Translations under genes and position numbers: made by a program | Shown here: in pieces, positions 1 through 7,309 of the stretch | How positions within the stretch are numbered: position 1 is the stretch's first letter | Layout: each line of letters begins with the position of its first letter | NCBI GenBank assembly: GCA_035307385.1 | Contig: DATGID010000110.1 | Coordinates: 1-64,000, forward strand | Direction of reading: 5' to 3' | DNA from: DATBHW01 sp035307385 | GTDB taxonomy: Bacteria > Chloroflexota > Ktedonobacteria > Ktedonobacterales > DATBGS01 | Length of the DNA: 64,000 nt | The notes under the pieces: model-generated | Database searches by the model: none | Seen by the model: only the letters and a program-made list of their open reading frames with translations | Told to the model about the DNA's origin: nothing

Positions 1-60
1 GTCAGCGGTGGGCTGCCTGGTGGAAGAAGTCAGGTCATAGGCGTAGGGGTCGAAGAGCAT
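1..60 (-). CDS. 5' end of an unidentified gene, cut by the window edge
   Basis: An ATG on the minus strand at 60 opens a frame that stays open for 20 codons to the window edge (MLFDPYAYDLTSSTRQPTAD). A good Shine-Dalgarno, GGAGGT, sits about six bases upstream (65-71), which is the main reason to believe it. The residues seen are too few to name a family. The gene continues leftward outside the window. Confidence 0.6.
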   Translation of the reverse strand, partial: MLFDPYAYDLTSSTRQPTAD

Positions 61-537
61 CGAACACCTCCAGTGTCGCTTCGGCGCAGACCACCCCACC
101 TCTGCGCCGGACACAAAGCGGCCACCCTGCGAACGTCTGCCGGACGAGCGCCCATCAGGCGCGCAGCGGGCAGGGTTCAGAAGGTGGCCGCCGGAGGCTT
201 CGATGCTATAGAATGCCCCCAGCCCCACGTCCTGACCGGTGCAGGGTTTGGGGTGATGGCGCGGTTGGCGTGTACTTCGCCTATCGCGCCAGCCATCACA
301 ACTTGTCAAGGTGCAACGCGCTTCCCACTGGCAAAAGAGAAAGCGCTTGCCAGGAGTATACCCAGGCGAGCACAAAAAGTCAAGCCTTTGTGCCCAAATG
401 GGCCAGGGTGATGCAAAAGTCGGGAGGCCGCGCCCAAGGAGCATGTATGGATGCCGAGCACACCACACCAGCACAGTGGAACTACGTGGATATACGTATG
501 TATAAGAGGGGCGTGCCGTCAGCCTGGCTGCGCGTCC
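61..537. other. Intergenic stretch, no gene recognised
   Basis: This 477-base stretch lies between the 5' end of the minus-strand gene at the left edge and the stop codon of the histidine phosphatase gene. It should contain the promoter for the left-edge gene. The open frames across it show neither a convincing ribosome binding site nor recognisable protein sequence. I see no tRNA and no strong hairpin. Confidence 0.5.
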
Positions 538-1182
538 TCACTCGTCCACCCTGCTCGATTCCACCAGATGGTTGCGGTCGTTGTAGCGTTCCAGCATCCA
601 CTCGCTGAGGAACCCTGGCAGCAGTCCGGCCTTGACCCAATGGGTGATGGAGGTGTGCCCCGGCAGCACGTTGAGCCGCTGCAAGGGCGCGCCGCTGACG
701 CCAAAGAAGAGGGCCAGCGATGCCTCGATGATGTTGGCGTGGCAGACAACCACAATGCTTTTGCCGTCCTGCTCGCGCACGATGCGGTTGAGGGCGCTGT
801 CGGCGCGGATGGAAAACTCCAGCCAGTTTTCGCAGCCCTCGACCCAGCGGAAAAACGGCATCTGCCCATCGGGGATGGTGCGGGCGCGCTCGACAAACTC
901 TTCCAGGCTAAGGCTGCCATCTTCGTTGCGCCACTCCTCCACCTCAGCATCCAGCGTCACCGGCAGGCCCAACACGGGGGCCAGGATTTCTGCCGTCTGG
1001 CGAGCGCGCGGCAGCGGGCTGGCGATCAACACATCCGCCTGGATTTCACCGGTCCGCCCCAGGCGATTGCACAGGCGTTCGGCCTGCGTCACGCCCAGCG
1101 GCGTCAACCCCAGGTCACGGTATTTGCCATCCTCCAGCCCTGTGGTGTAATCGCCGTGACGTATAAGATAGAGATGCGTCAT
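538..1182 (-). CDS. Histidine phosphatase family protein (phosphoglycerate mutase-like)
   Basis: A 214-residue cytoplasmic protein of the histidine phosphatase superfamily. The N-terminus carries the phosphate-binding motif LIRHGDY, with the catalytic His that becomes phosphorylated. SPLPRARQTAEIL supplies the typical downstream Arg, and VVVCHANII near residue 165 supplies the second catalytic His. Length fits the single-domain family. The substrate cannot be told: members act on phosphosugars, alpha-ribazole phosphate or other small phosphoesters. I chose the ATG at 1182 over the one at 1191 because GAGGA lies nine bases upstream of the former and directly abuts the latter. No obvious operon partner. 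Confidence 0.88.
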   Translation of the reverse strand: MTHLYLIRHGDYTTGLEDGKYRDLGLTPLGVTQAERLCNRLGRTGEIQADVLIASPLPRARQTAEILAPVLGLPVTLDAEVEEWRNEDGSLSLEEFVERARTIPDGQMPFFRWVEGCENWLEFSIRADSALNRIVREQDGKSIVVVCHANIIEASLALFFGVSGAPLQRLNVLPGHTSITHWVKAGLLPGFLSEWMLERYNDRNHLVESSRVDE

Positions 1183-1369
1183 TGCTGGCATTCCTCATAA
1201 CTGGTAAGCAAGCGCGTCGATGGCGCAGAAAGACCGCTGCGCTGAGTGTATCACGCGCGGGCAATGCTGCCGAACTGCCAGCCAGGCAAGTAGTTGCTTG
1301 ACGCAGAGGACTATACTTGAGCGAGAAGGCGCGCGTCAGCGCTGATCGTACCATGAGAGGAAGCAGGTT

Positions 1370-2443
1370 ATGCAATCGAGACTGTGCCCGAACTGTGGGC
1401 GACCCATACCCGCCCAGGCGACATCCTGCGGGCACTGCGGCGCCAGGTTCCAGCCCAGCGGCCAGAGAGCGCCCGCCCGGCCTTCGCCATCCTATCCACC
1501 TGATCGCCCCGCGCAGCCGTCGATGGCGCGCTCCAGACCGCCTGCACCTTCGTCTGGCTTTATCAAGCCGCCCGCGCCAGCTTCGGGGCCGGTCAAGCCA
1601 TCCGCGCCAGCTTCCGGGCCGGTCAAGCCATCCACGCCAGCTTCCGGGCCAAACAGACCGCCCGCCCCTGGAGGCGCGGGGGCGCGGCCCAGAACGCCCA
1701 CCTCCCCGGCAGAGCGCTCCAGGATGCCCACGCGCCCGGTTGGCGGCGCGCGCCAGCGGCAGGGCGCAGCGCCACAGCCTGGCAGGTCAGGCGGCTTCGC
1801 GGCTCCCACGCCCGACAATGGCAGCAGCGGCAAGGCCAACAACACCCGGTTCATTCTGTTGATTGGGGCGCTGGCGCTGGTGGGCATCATCATCGGCGGA
1901 ACGATTGGCGTGCTGGCCTTCACCCACAAAAACGCACCCACGGCGAGCGCCACACCCACCGCCAGCCCCGTCAACGTGGCGGGCACGGTCAGCTTCACGG
2001 CATCCGGTGGGCTGAAAGGGCCTTTCAGCGCCAGCCTGCCCAAAGGAGCCACGGCAGCCAGCTATATTCAGAAGGGGCCAACCGGGAAAGTGCTGGATGT
2101 GGTGGTCAACAGCGCCACGCTGGATTTCGAGTTGGGGCTATCCCCCTATACCGGCCCACGCACGTATACCTTGCTGCCCTTCCAGACCAATCCGACCCCT
2201 GGCAGCTTCAACGGCACCGTCAGAATCAGCAACCATCAAACTTCCTGGTCGCTGCATCCATCGGCGCAGTGCAAGGTGACTGTCACCAGCGACACCGCGT
2301 TGAACATCAAGGTGCAAAACACATCGCTTGATGAGGTCAAGGGCACGTTTGCCTGCCCCACGCTGACACCCGACGCGGGCAGCGCCGCGCCCATTGCGGT
2401 GACGCAGGGCCAGTTCGACGTTGACGCGCTGCTGCTGGCGTAA
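1370..2443 (+). CDS. Zinc-ribbon, proline-rich, single-pass membrane protein
   Basis: A 357-residue protein of unknown function in three parts. Residues 1-30 form a zinc ribbon (CPNCG ... CGHCG). Residues 30-155 are a Pro/Ala/Arg-rich linker containing a tandem repeat. A single membrane helix (RFILLIGALALVGIIIGG) lies at about 161-185, followed by roughly 170 residues probably outside the cell, starting with a Thr/Ala-rich stalk. The ribbon is therefore predicted cytoplasmic. GAGGA lies about eight bases before the ATG. It precedes the DUF3052 gene by 19 bases on the same strand, suggesting co-transcription. The architecture recurs at 26920 and 51247. No enzymatic motif is visible. Confidence 0.75.
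   Translation: MQSRLCPNCGRPIPAQATSCGHCGARFQPSGQRAPARPSPSYPPDRPAQPSMARSRPPAPSSGFIKPPAPASGPVKPSAPASGPVKPSTPASGPNRPPAPGGAGARPRTPTSPAERSRMPTRPVGGARQRQGAAPQPGRSGGFAAPTPDNGSSGKANNTRFILLIGALALVGIIIGGTIGVLAFTHKNAPTASATPTASPVNVAGTVSFTASGGLKGPFSASLPKGATAASYIQKGPTGKVLDVVVNSATLDFELGLSPYTGPRTYTLLPFQTNPTPGSFNGTVRISNHQTSWSLHPSAQCKVTVTSDTALNIKVQNTSLDEVKGTFACPTLTPDAGSAAPIAVTQGQFDVDALLLA
1581..1670 (+). repeat. Three in-frame 30-bp tandem repeats in the proline-rich linker
   Basis: Units at 1581-1610, 1611-1640 and 1641-1670 are near-identical 30-mers encoding ASGPVKPSAP-type decapeptides. The third copy is more diverged. They sit in the linker between the zinc ribbon and membrane helix of the gene at 1370. 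Their length is a multiple of three, so copy-number change would not shift the frame. Confidence 0.8.
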
Positions 2444-2462
2444 AGGTGGGTGAGGCTGCTTT

Positions 2463-2882
2463 ATGAGTGATCTGATAAACAAGCTGGGCATCAAGCCAGG
2501 GTATAAGGTGGCGCTGCTGGACGCGCCACCCCAACTGGTAACCGCGTTAGTGCAGGCTGCTCCAGAGGCAGAGTTCTACGATAGCCTGAGCGACGCGCCC
2601 TATGAAGTGCTGCTCTTCTGGCCGACGCAACCGGACGGGCTGACCGAAACCTTCGCGCAGCTTCAGCGCCAGATTGTCCCTGATGGAGCCGTCTGGGCCG
2701 TCATCCCCAACCAGAAAACCGCCCGCCAGCGCGGCAGCGCGCTTTCCTGGGAAGCGATGCAAACGGCAGGGCTGCAAACCGATCTGGTAGATAACAAGAT
2801 CGCCTCTGTCTCTGATGAGGAGTATGCTACGCGCTTTGTTATCCGCAAGGAACGGCGCGGCAGGTACAAACCGATGGAGTAG
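2463..2882 (+). CDS. DUF3052 family protein
   Basis: A 139-residue soluble protein that resembles the DUF3052 family. It begins with INKLGIKPGYKVALLDAP, contains a YEVLLFWP strand, and shows the DGAVWAVIPN segment typical of that family. The fold looks like a degenerate Rossmann-like domain without catalytic residues, and no function is established for the family. It follows the zinc-ribbon membrane protein by 19 bases, and GGTGAGG lies ahead of the start. The stop is only about 50 bases before the leader peptide of the erm gene, with a separate promoter between them. Confidence 0.8.
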   Translation: MSDLINKLGIKPGYKVALLDAPPQLVTALVQAAPEAEFYDSLSDAPYEVLLFWPTQPDGLTETFAQLQRQIVPDGAVWAVIPNQKTARQRGSALSWEAMQTAGLQTDLVDNKIASVSDEEYATRFVIRKERRGRYKPME

Positions 2883-2885
2883 GGC

Positions 2886-2915
2886 TGGACAAGGGCCACG
2901 CGGTAATGCTATAGT
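2886..2915 (+). promoter_or_regulatory. Predicted promoter of the erm leader/erm transcript
   Basis: TGGACA (2886-2891) matches the -35 consensus at five of six bases. It is followed by an 18-base spacer and TATAGT (2910-2915). A transcript starting near 2921-2923 would begin just before the leader-peptide Shine-Dalgarno AAAGGA at 2928-2933, as in other erm operons. Confidence 0.55.
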
Positions 2916-2939
2916 GAGGGCAGCACGAAAGGATTGATG

Positions 2940-2984
2940 ATGAGAGGTTTCATGCCAGCCATGATACGCATTCGGCAGGTCTAA
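2940..2984 (+). CDS. Putative erm leader peptide (MRGFMPAMIRIRQV)
   Basis: A 14-codon open frame with AAAGGA six bases ahead of its ATG; a second in-frame ATG lies directly upstream at 2937. It encodes MRGFMPAMIRIRQV and stops at 2982-2984. The Arg-Ile-Arg at codons 10-12 fits the Arg/Lys-X-Arg/Lys motif at which macrolide-bound ribosomes are known to stall, as with the RLR motif in ErmD-type leaders. It lies about 180 bases before the erm start codon, with a strong stem between them that hides the erm ribosome binding site. Seen: frame, SD, motif, stem. Inferred: drug-induced stalling. Confidence 0.65.
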   Translation: MRGFMPAMIRIRQV

Positions 2985-3167
2985 GCGAAGCTCGTCTGAG
3001 GGCTATTGCTTGAGCGCGCCATGCCCGCGCCGCTGTAAACGTGGGCGTCTGGCGCTGCCTGCCACACCGTCTTTTCAAGATCGGGCTTCGCATCAAGTCG
3101 CATGGGCCATTTGGCTCTGCGGCTTTTTTGTGTCCGCCGTCTGCCCGCATCTTGAAAGGAACGTGTC
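2985..3167 (+). promoter_or_regulatory. Translational attenuator sequestering the erm Shine-Dalgarno
   Basis: Bases 3070-3081 pair with 3149-3160, and after a one-base bulge (3148) bases 3082-3086 pair with 3143-3147, giving 17 pairs with one G-U. The distal arm contains the whole erm Shine-Dalgarno (AAAGGA, 3155-3160), so translation should be blocked when the stem forms. A second stretch immediately after the leader stop codon (2985-2994) can pair with 3082-3091, competing for part of the proximal arm. This is the architecture expected of an inducible erm switch, but I cannot compute which fold wins. Confidence 0.7.
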
Positions 3168-4040
3168 ATGTCACCTCTGCCCCGCGAACACCTTTGCTAT
3201 ACGCAAAACTTCCTGAAAGACCCGCGCCTGGTGACTCACTTGCTCGACCAGGCCAGCATTACACCGGACGATGTGGTCTATGAAATCGGCCCGGGCAAGG
3301 GCATTATCACCGCGCAGCTTGCCCACCGCTGCAAGCGCGTGGTTGCCATTGAAAAAGACTCGCGCCTGGCCGCGCTGCTGCTCCGGCGCTTTGCGCAGCA
3401 GCCCCAGGTGAGCATCCACGCCGCCGATTTCCTCGGCTATCCGCTGCCGCGCCAGCCCTACAAGGTCTTTGCCAACATCCCCTTCAACATCACCTCGGCC
3501 ATCGTGACCAAACTCAGCACCGCCCCAAATCCACCGGAGGATGCCTATCTTGCCATGCAGCAGGAAGCCGCCGCCATGCTGCTGGGGCAGCCGCGCGAGT
3601 CGCTGCGCACGCTGCTGCTGAAGCCCTGGTTCGAGCTAACGATGATCCATCGCTTTCAGCGCAGCGACTTCGTGCCAGAGCCGCAGGTGGACGTGGTGAT
3701 GCTGCGCCTGCGCAAGCGCGGCCCGCCGCTGGTCTGCGCGCAGCATCGGCAGTGCTTTCGCGATTTCGCCGTCTATGCGTTTACCAGCCGTCAGCCAGCG
3801 CTGGCTGGCACCCTCAAAACCTTGTTGAGCGGCCCACAGCTTAAACACATCAGCCGCAGCGTTGGCTTTGCCGACGACGCAACCCCTACCTCCCTGACCT
3901 TTGCGCAGTGGCTGCGCCTCTTCGATTGTTTCCAGCAGCAGGCCAACGCCCGGGCGCTGCGGGCCATCGCCGGAAGCGAGCAGCGCCTGCTCCGGCAACA
4001 GCAGCAATTACACAAAGTCCATCGCACACGTCTGCTATGA
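3168..4040 (+). CDS. erm: Erm-type 23S rRNA (adenine-N6)-dimethyltransferase
   Basis: A 290-residue S-adenosylmethionine-dependent methyltransferase of the KsgA/Erm family. The N-terminus has YTQNFLKD, the Erm form of the first motif (KsgA usually has QHFL). The SAM-binding loop is EIGPGKGIIT (39-48), the acidic residue of motif II is in AIEKD (60-64), and the catalytic motif is NIPF (103-106). Erm enzymes methylate A2058 of 23S rRNA and confer macrolide-lincosamide-streptogramin B resistance. A Lys/Arg/Gln-rich tail follows the usual helical domain. AAAGGA lies seven bases upstream and is buried in a leader stem, implying inducible translation. No biosynthetic cluster is adjacent, so it is more likely protective than self-resistance. 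Alternative: an uncharacterised Erm-like housekeeping enzyme. Confidence 0.85.
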   Translation: MSPLPREHLCYTQNFLKDPRLVTHLLDQASITPDDVVYEIGPGKGIITAQLAHRCKRVVAIEKDSRLAALLLRRFAQQPQVSIHAADFLGYPLPRQPYKVFANIPFNITSAIVTKLSTAPNPPEDAYLAMQQEAAAMLLGQPRESLRTLLLKPWFELTMIHRFQRSDFVPEPQVDVVMLRLRKRGPPLVCAQHRQCFRDFAVYAFTSRQPALAGTLKTLLSGPQLKHISRSVGFADDATPTSLTFAQWLRLFDCFQQQANARALRAIAGSEQRLLRQQQQLHKVHRTRLL

Positions 4041-4141
4041 AGAGAGCATATCCATGCCTGGGAAAATCAGGACCAATACTGACCGCTTATGCTGATATAC
4101 TCTACTCAGTCGTATCAGGCTGTATACAAAGGAGCACGCGC

Positions 4142-4666
4142 ATGGCAGATATCGCTGCTGTCGAGACCATCCCACATCTTGGCAAGCTGGGGAACATCGT
4201 TCCCGAAGGATACGAGTATTACGAAAAGGTGGTGACGCCGGAGCAAGACCTGAGCCTGCCGCGCGTCTACCTCAAGTGGTATAACATCTGCCGCCCCGAT
4301 GTTGTCATCTCTGAGGGACAGCTTGCCGAAAGCCGCGCGTTCGTCGCGGCGGAAGCCGAGCGGTTGAGGCTCAACGATGAACTGGGCTTTGTCTTGCTGC
4401 ATCACTGCGGGTTGGTGCTGCTGCTGATGATCAACACCTGGCGCAACACTAACGAAATCTGGGAATCGGCCTATGCGAAAGACTTGCCCCAGGCAAGCGG
4501 TTATCAGCCGATAACGTCTGAAAACAACCATCGCGGCACGTTTTGTGTCTGGGAACTGGGGCCGGTCTGGCACGAGCGCCAGGCGTGGGTGCGTTTCCTG
4601 GCATCCGCGCGGGATGAGGCCGCGAAGCTGGCCTACATCAATGATCGGTTTGCCGGGCGCGTCTAG
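4142..4666 (+). CDS. Conserved protein of unknown function, 174 aa
   Basis: I do not recognise the family. The protein is soluble, rich in Trp and Tyr (RVYLKWYNICRP, MINTWRNTNEIWES, FCVWELGPVWHERQAWVRF) and has no signal peptide or metal-binding motif. The compact mixed composition with conserved-looking aromatic clusters suggests a real folded domain. I chose the ATG at 4142 because AAAGGAG lies about eight bases upstream; the longer frame from 3908 would run back into erm. A hairpin follows it and is shared with the convergent DUF4332 gene. Confidence 0.7.
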   Translation: MADIAAVETIPHLGKLGNIVPEGYEYYEKVVTPEQDLSLPRVYLKWYNICRPDVVISEGQLAESRAFVAAEAERLRLNDELGFVLLHHCGLVLLLMINTWRNTNEIWESAYAKDLPQASGYQPITSENNHRGTFCVWELGPVWHERQAWVRFLASARDEAAKLAYINDRFAGRV

Positions 4667-4695
4667 CGCCCGCGCAAGACTCGACAGGGAGCACA

Positions 4696-4735
4696 CGGCG
4701 GCCACTGCCAGAAAAACCGCTGGCAGTGGCCGCCG
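4696..4735. terminator. Bidirectional hairpin between convergent genes
   Basis: A perfect 16-bp inverted repeat (4696-4711 against 4720-4735) with an eight-base A-rich loop sits between the stop codons at 4666 and 4750. No T-tract follows on the plus strand, so the intrinsic termination efficiency is uncertain. The position between two convergent genes makes a terminator the natural reading. Confidence 0.65.
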
Positions 4736-4749
4736 CGCTGGTGAGCGCT

Positions 4750-5151
4750 TCAGGCGTGCTGGGCAAAGGTCTCCGACTCAGCAATCCAGTCTTCCACCTG
4801 CGCGATGGTGGGCGCGTGGTGGGTGAGGTGTTTCGCGTCGTTGACTTCCTTCAGTTTGGCCTGAAGTTTATCTGGTTTGCGATGCTGCAATTCCTTGCAC
4901 GAGTCTACCCCGCTCTCCTCAAGCAGATTCGCCATTTCCTTGCCCACGCCTTTCAACCGCATCAGGTCGGCGCGGTTGATCCAGTCAGTCAGTTGGCTGG
5001 GATTGACGTTTAGCTGCCTTGCCAGGGCGTTGCGCTGCGCCGGGGTAGTCGTCGCGTTCACCAAATCCTCAACGGTGTGGATGTTCGCCTGCTCCATCCT
5101 GGCTTGCATCCCGGGCTCAAGGTCTTTAATCTCGCCGATTTTGTGCGTCAT
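4750..5151 (-). CDS. DUF4332 helix-hairpin-helix protein
   Basis: A 133-residue all-helical protein with two helix-hairpin-helix-like units. The first is around IGEIKDLEPGMQARMEQANI and the second around LMRLKGVGKEMANLLEESGV; the latter has the classical hairpin core KGVGKEMA. This matches the DUF4332 family, annotated elsewhere as a possible nucleic-acid-binding domain without demonstrated activity. It is the last gene of a minus-strand run, and ends in the bidirectional hairpin. The start at 5151 is supported by GAGGAGATGGT close upstream. Confidence 0.78.
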   Translation of the reverse strand: MTHKIGEIKDLEPGMQARMEQANIHTVEDLVNATTTPAQRNALARQLNVNPSQLTDWINRADLMRLKGVGKEMANLLEESGVDSCKELQHRKPDKLQAKLKEVNDAKHLTHHAPTIAQVEDWIAESETFAQHA

Positions 5152-5206
5152 ACCATCTCCTCTCGGCCATTGCTGGCGATGGTTGCTGCAAAACGGTAGA
5201 GATCAG

Positions 5207-5443
5207 CTAGGGCCGGTTAGGAGGAGGCTGATTACCGCCGAACATTCCGCCAAGGTTTTGCCCAGCCTGGCCCATCGAGCCACCCATGCCCTGGCCGCCC
5301 TGGCTCAGAAAGTTGTCCACCTGCGAGGCCGCCGGGCCGGGCAGCCGCTGCTTCAGGAAGTTTCCCACGATCTGGACAGCCTGCTGCGCCTGACTTTCCG
5401 AGATGCCGGTCCGCTGGGTGATCTGGTTAATCAGTTCATTCAT
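5207..5443 (-). CDS. Small DUF2267-like helical protein with Gly-rich tail
   Basis: A 78-residue protein. The first 45 residues (MNELINQITQRTGISESQAQ, then VQIVGNFLKQRLPGP) look like the helical repeat found in DUF2267 and related small proteins. The remainder is a low-complexity Gln/Gly/Met tail ending NQPPPNRP. No catalytic residues are visible and the role is unknown. It lies 55 bases upstream of the DUF4332 gene on the same strand, so the two may be co-transcribed. AGGATGACGAG precedes the ATG. Confidence 0.7.
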   Translation of the reverse strand: MNELINQITQRTGISESQAQQAVQIVGNFLKQRLPGPAASQVDNFLSQGGQGMGGSMGQAGQNLGGMFGGNQPPPNRP

Positions 5444-5585
5444 TGCTTGCTCGTCATCCTTTCTACAGAGCGCGATGGCTCTTCGCTACGCGGCGCCCGA
5501 TGAAGCCTTCGAGACGCACGAAAGCACAACGCGGCATATCCTATGCCAGCCTCTGCGTTCTTGTGTGCAAAAATCACATACACCA

Positions 5586-6017
5586 TCAGCCAACGGCTGG
5601 CGCGCCCGGCTCTGGCGGCGGGCGTTCCGGCGTTTGCATGCGGCCCTGGCTGATCTGCTGGCGCAGGGCGCGTTCGCGCTGGATACTGAAGTAGTAATAG
5701 AGGGCGAAGAAGGCGGCAATCAACATCTGCGGGCTTGCCAGCAGCGCCCACCAGTTGACGACGAAAAAGAACCCGATGCCCGCGATCACCAGCAGCACGG
5801 CTCCGGCGGGTATCGACACTCTGAACAAGAGCAGAAACGCCCCGATGAAGCCCAGAATGGCGCAGCCCAGGCCCAGCCAGCCATGCGAGGCGTCGGGGTG
5901 CAGCCCGACGACGCCTTGAAAGCGGGTGGAGGCCGAGTAGAAGAGGTTGATCCCCAGGGCAGCGGCAGCGCCAATGATCCCAAGCACAAACACAATAAGA
6001 CGATAAACAATTTGCAT
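5586..6017 (-). CDS. Small integral membrane protein, about four helices
   Basis: A 143-residue hydrophobic protein with four predicted membrane segments: RLIVFVLGIIGAAAALGINLF, WLGLGCAILGFIGAFLLLF, IPAGAVLLVIAGIGFFFV, and LLASPQMLIAAFFALYYYF. The tail is basic and Pro-rich (QRERALRQQISQGRMQTPER). No family could be named; small four-helix proteins of this sort are common in Chloroflexota and actinobacteria. I used the ATG at 6017 because GAGGAGA lies about six bases upstream; the in-frame ATG at 6068 lacks a binding site. Confidence 0.72.
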   Translation of the reverse strand: MQIVYRLIVFVLGIIGAAAALGINLFYSASTRFQGVVGLHPDASHGWLGLGCAILGFIGAFLLLFRVSIPAGAVLLVIAGIGFFFVVNWWALLASPQMLIAAFFALYYYFSIQRERALRQQISQGRMQTPERPPPEPGAPAVG

Positions 6018-6086
6018 CTGTGTTCTCCTCGCCAGGTACGAAAATGTCTCCGCGCGTTTGCGGTGCACACGGCCAGACGCGGCAAG

Positions 6087-6875
6087 TTATAGACCATCGT
6101 GCCCAGCATTTTCCCTGACTCCAGCGTCTTTCCCATTTCTGACGCCGCGCTGGCGCATAATCTCAAAGGCAATGATCGCGGTGGCCGAGGCAGCACTCAG
6201 AGCATGTGCGTCAGCGCGGCGGTAGGGGATGGAAAGGTGCAGGTCGGCGCTTTCGACAAACGAGCGGGTGATGCCGCGTTTTTCCCCGCCAATAAGCAGA
6301 AAGAGCGGGACCGACAGATCGGTGGTATAGATCGACGCGGCATGTTTCTGATGCGTAGCACAGGCGATGCGCAGGCCGCGCTGCCTGAAAAAGCTGGCCG
6401 CCTCGTGGGGCGCGCGGGCAAGGGCGATAGGGATGAGTTCGGAGGCTCCGGCAGAGGCTCTGGCGACAATTCCAGCCACCGATGTCCAGTTGCGCGGGCG
6501 CACCACCAGGCCATCAGCGCCCGCTGCATACAATGACCGGATGGCCGCGCCAAAATTAAAGGGGTCTTCCACGCCATCGACCATCACAACCAGTGGCGCT
6601 GGCTGCTTGAGGGGCAAATCTTCCAGCGCCAGAAATTTCCTCGGCCCGGCCAGAGCAATGATGCCACCATGACTTCGACCGCTGGCATAGGTCTCGATGA
6701 GTTCACTATCCACCAGTTGTATCTTGACCCCAGCGGTGCGCGCCAGCGGCCCGATTTGCTGGAGCGCTTCGTCTGCGGCGTTTCGCTGGATATAGATCAC
6801 CCGAATCGGGCGATTGCCCGATCTAAGCGCGGCGCTGACCGAGATGTGGCCTTCGAGTATCACCTGATCTCCCAT
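6087..6875 (-). CDS. SpoU/TrmH-family RNA 2'-O-methyltransferase
   Basis: A 262-residue SPOUT-class methyltransferase, expected to methylate a ribose 2'-OH in tRNA or rRNA using SAM. The N-terminal 70 residues form the substrate-binding domain (ILEGHISVSAALRSG). The C-terminal knot domain has motif 1 DGVEDPFNFGAAIRS with the family Asn and Arg, and motif 2 LLIGGEKRGI. Motif 3 reads HALSAASATAII; the Asn of the usual SLNVS is replaced by Ser, a departure I also associate with less studied SpoU subgroups. The target nucleotide cannot be predicted. It begins 434 bases away from the next gene upstream. Confidence 0.85.
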   Translation of the reverse strand: MGDQVILEGHISVSAALRSGNRPIRVIYIQRNAADEALQQIGPLARTAGVKIQLVDSELIETYASGRSHGGIIALAGPRKFLALEDLPLKQPAPLVVMVDGVEDPFNFGAAIRSLYAAGADGLVVRPRNWTSVAGIVARASAGASELIPIALARAPHEAASFFRQRGLRIACATHQKHAASIYTTDLSVPLFLLIGGEKRGITRSFVESADLHLSIPYRRADAHALSAASATAIIAFEIMRQRGVRNGKDAGVRENAGHDGL

Positions 6876-7066
6876 ACGCTTCCGTCCTTGCTTTTCTTGC
6901 TGTGCTGGTGGACATAAGCAGGCCGGAAGGTAGGCCGAGCAACCTCACGTCTTCTGGGGAAAGTGGGCGGGAAAAGCATAAAAAAATCGCGGGCGGCTGG
7001 CCTGTCTCCGGCCATCTGTGCCCACGACTAACTGATCTGCTGTGCGGTGGAATCTGCGGTTTTAGC

Positions 7067-7198
7067 TCAGGAAGCCCTCCTGAAAATGGGCAGAGTATGG
7101 CCTTGGTGGACGGGGCCATTTTTGCTCCGCTCCTGAGCACTAAAGAGGCGGCTGTACCGAAACCGCTCCACAAGCGCTCTTGCCATACGATCAGACAT
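7067..7198 (-). CDS. Possible small protein, 43 aa (weak)
   Basis: A 43-codon minus-strand frame, beginning MSDRMARALVERFRYSRLFS, with GAGGA eight bases before its ATG. It is Arg-rich and resembles nothing I know. The binding site and its place in an otherwise empty region are the only support. It could equally be chance within the leader of the SpoU gene. Confidence 0.22.
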   Translation of the reverse strand: MSDRMARALVERFRYSRLFSAQERSKNGPVHQGHTLPIFRRAS

Positions 7199-7268
7199 GT
7201 TGATTGTCCTCGAAGAAATGGTGGTGATGATGTTGCTACTGTAGCATGCTGCGGCTGGGCTTGTCAAG

Positions 7269-7305
7269 CCTGGCGGCAAGAGCAGAGGGTCGCTCTGCCG
7301 CCAGG
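7269..7305 (-). terminator. Hairpin just downstream of the gene at 7310
   Basis: CCTGGCGGCAAGAGC pairs with GCTCTGCCGCCAGG with one bulged base. The stem lies immediately past the minus-strand stop codon at 7310. There is no long T-run, so it may be a weak or factor-assisted terminator. Confidence 0.55.
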
Positions 7306-7309
7306 GGGA

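Larger units (their letters stand above)
6876..7309. other. Intergenic region with possible RNA structure
   Basis: 434 bases between the start of the SpoU gene and the stop of the unknown gene at 7310. It should hold the SpoU promoter. GTGGGC near 6962 can pair with GCCCAC near 7018, enclosing a small GGCC/GGCC hairpin (about 6997-7013), so a structured leader is possible. A weak minus-strand 43-codon frame is listed separately, and a hairpin lies at 7269-7305. I recognise no riboswitch class. Confidence 0.4.

Noticed and set aside
6823..7119. Minus-strand frame with AGGAG before an ATG at 7119
   Set aside because: Overlaps the SpoU start, codons look random, no protein features.
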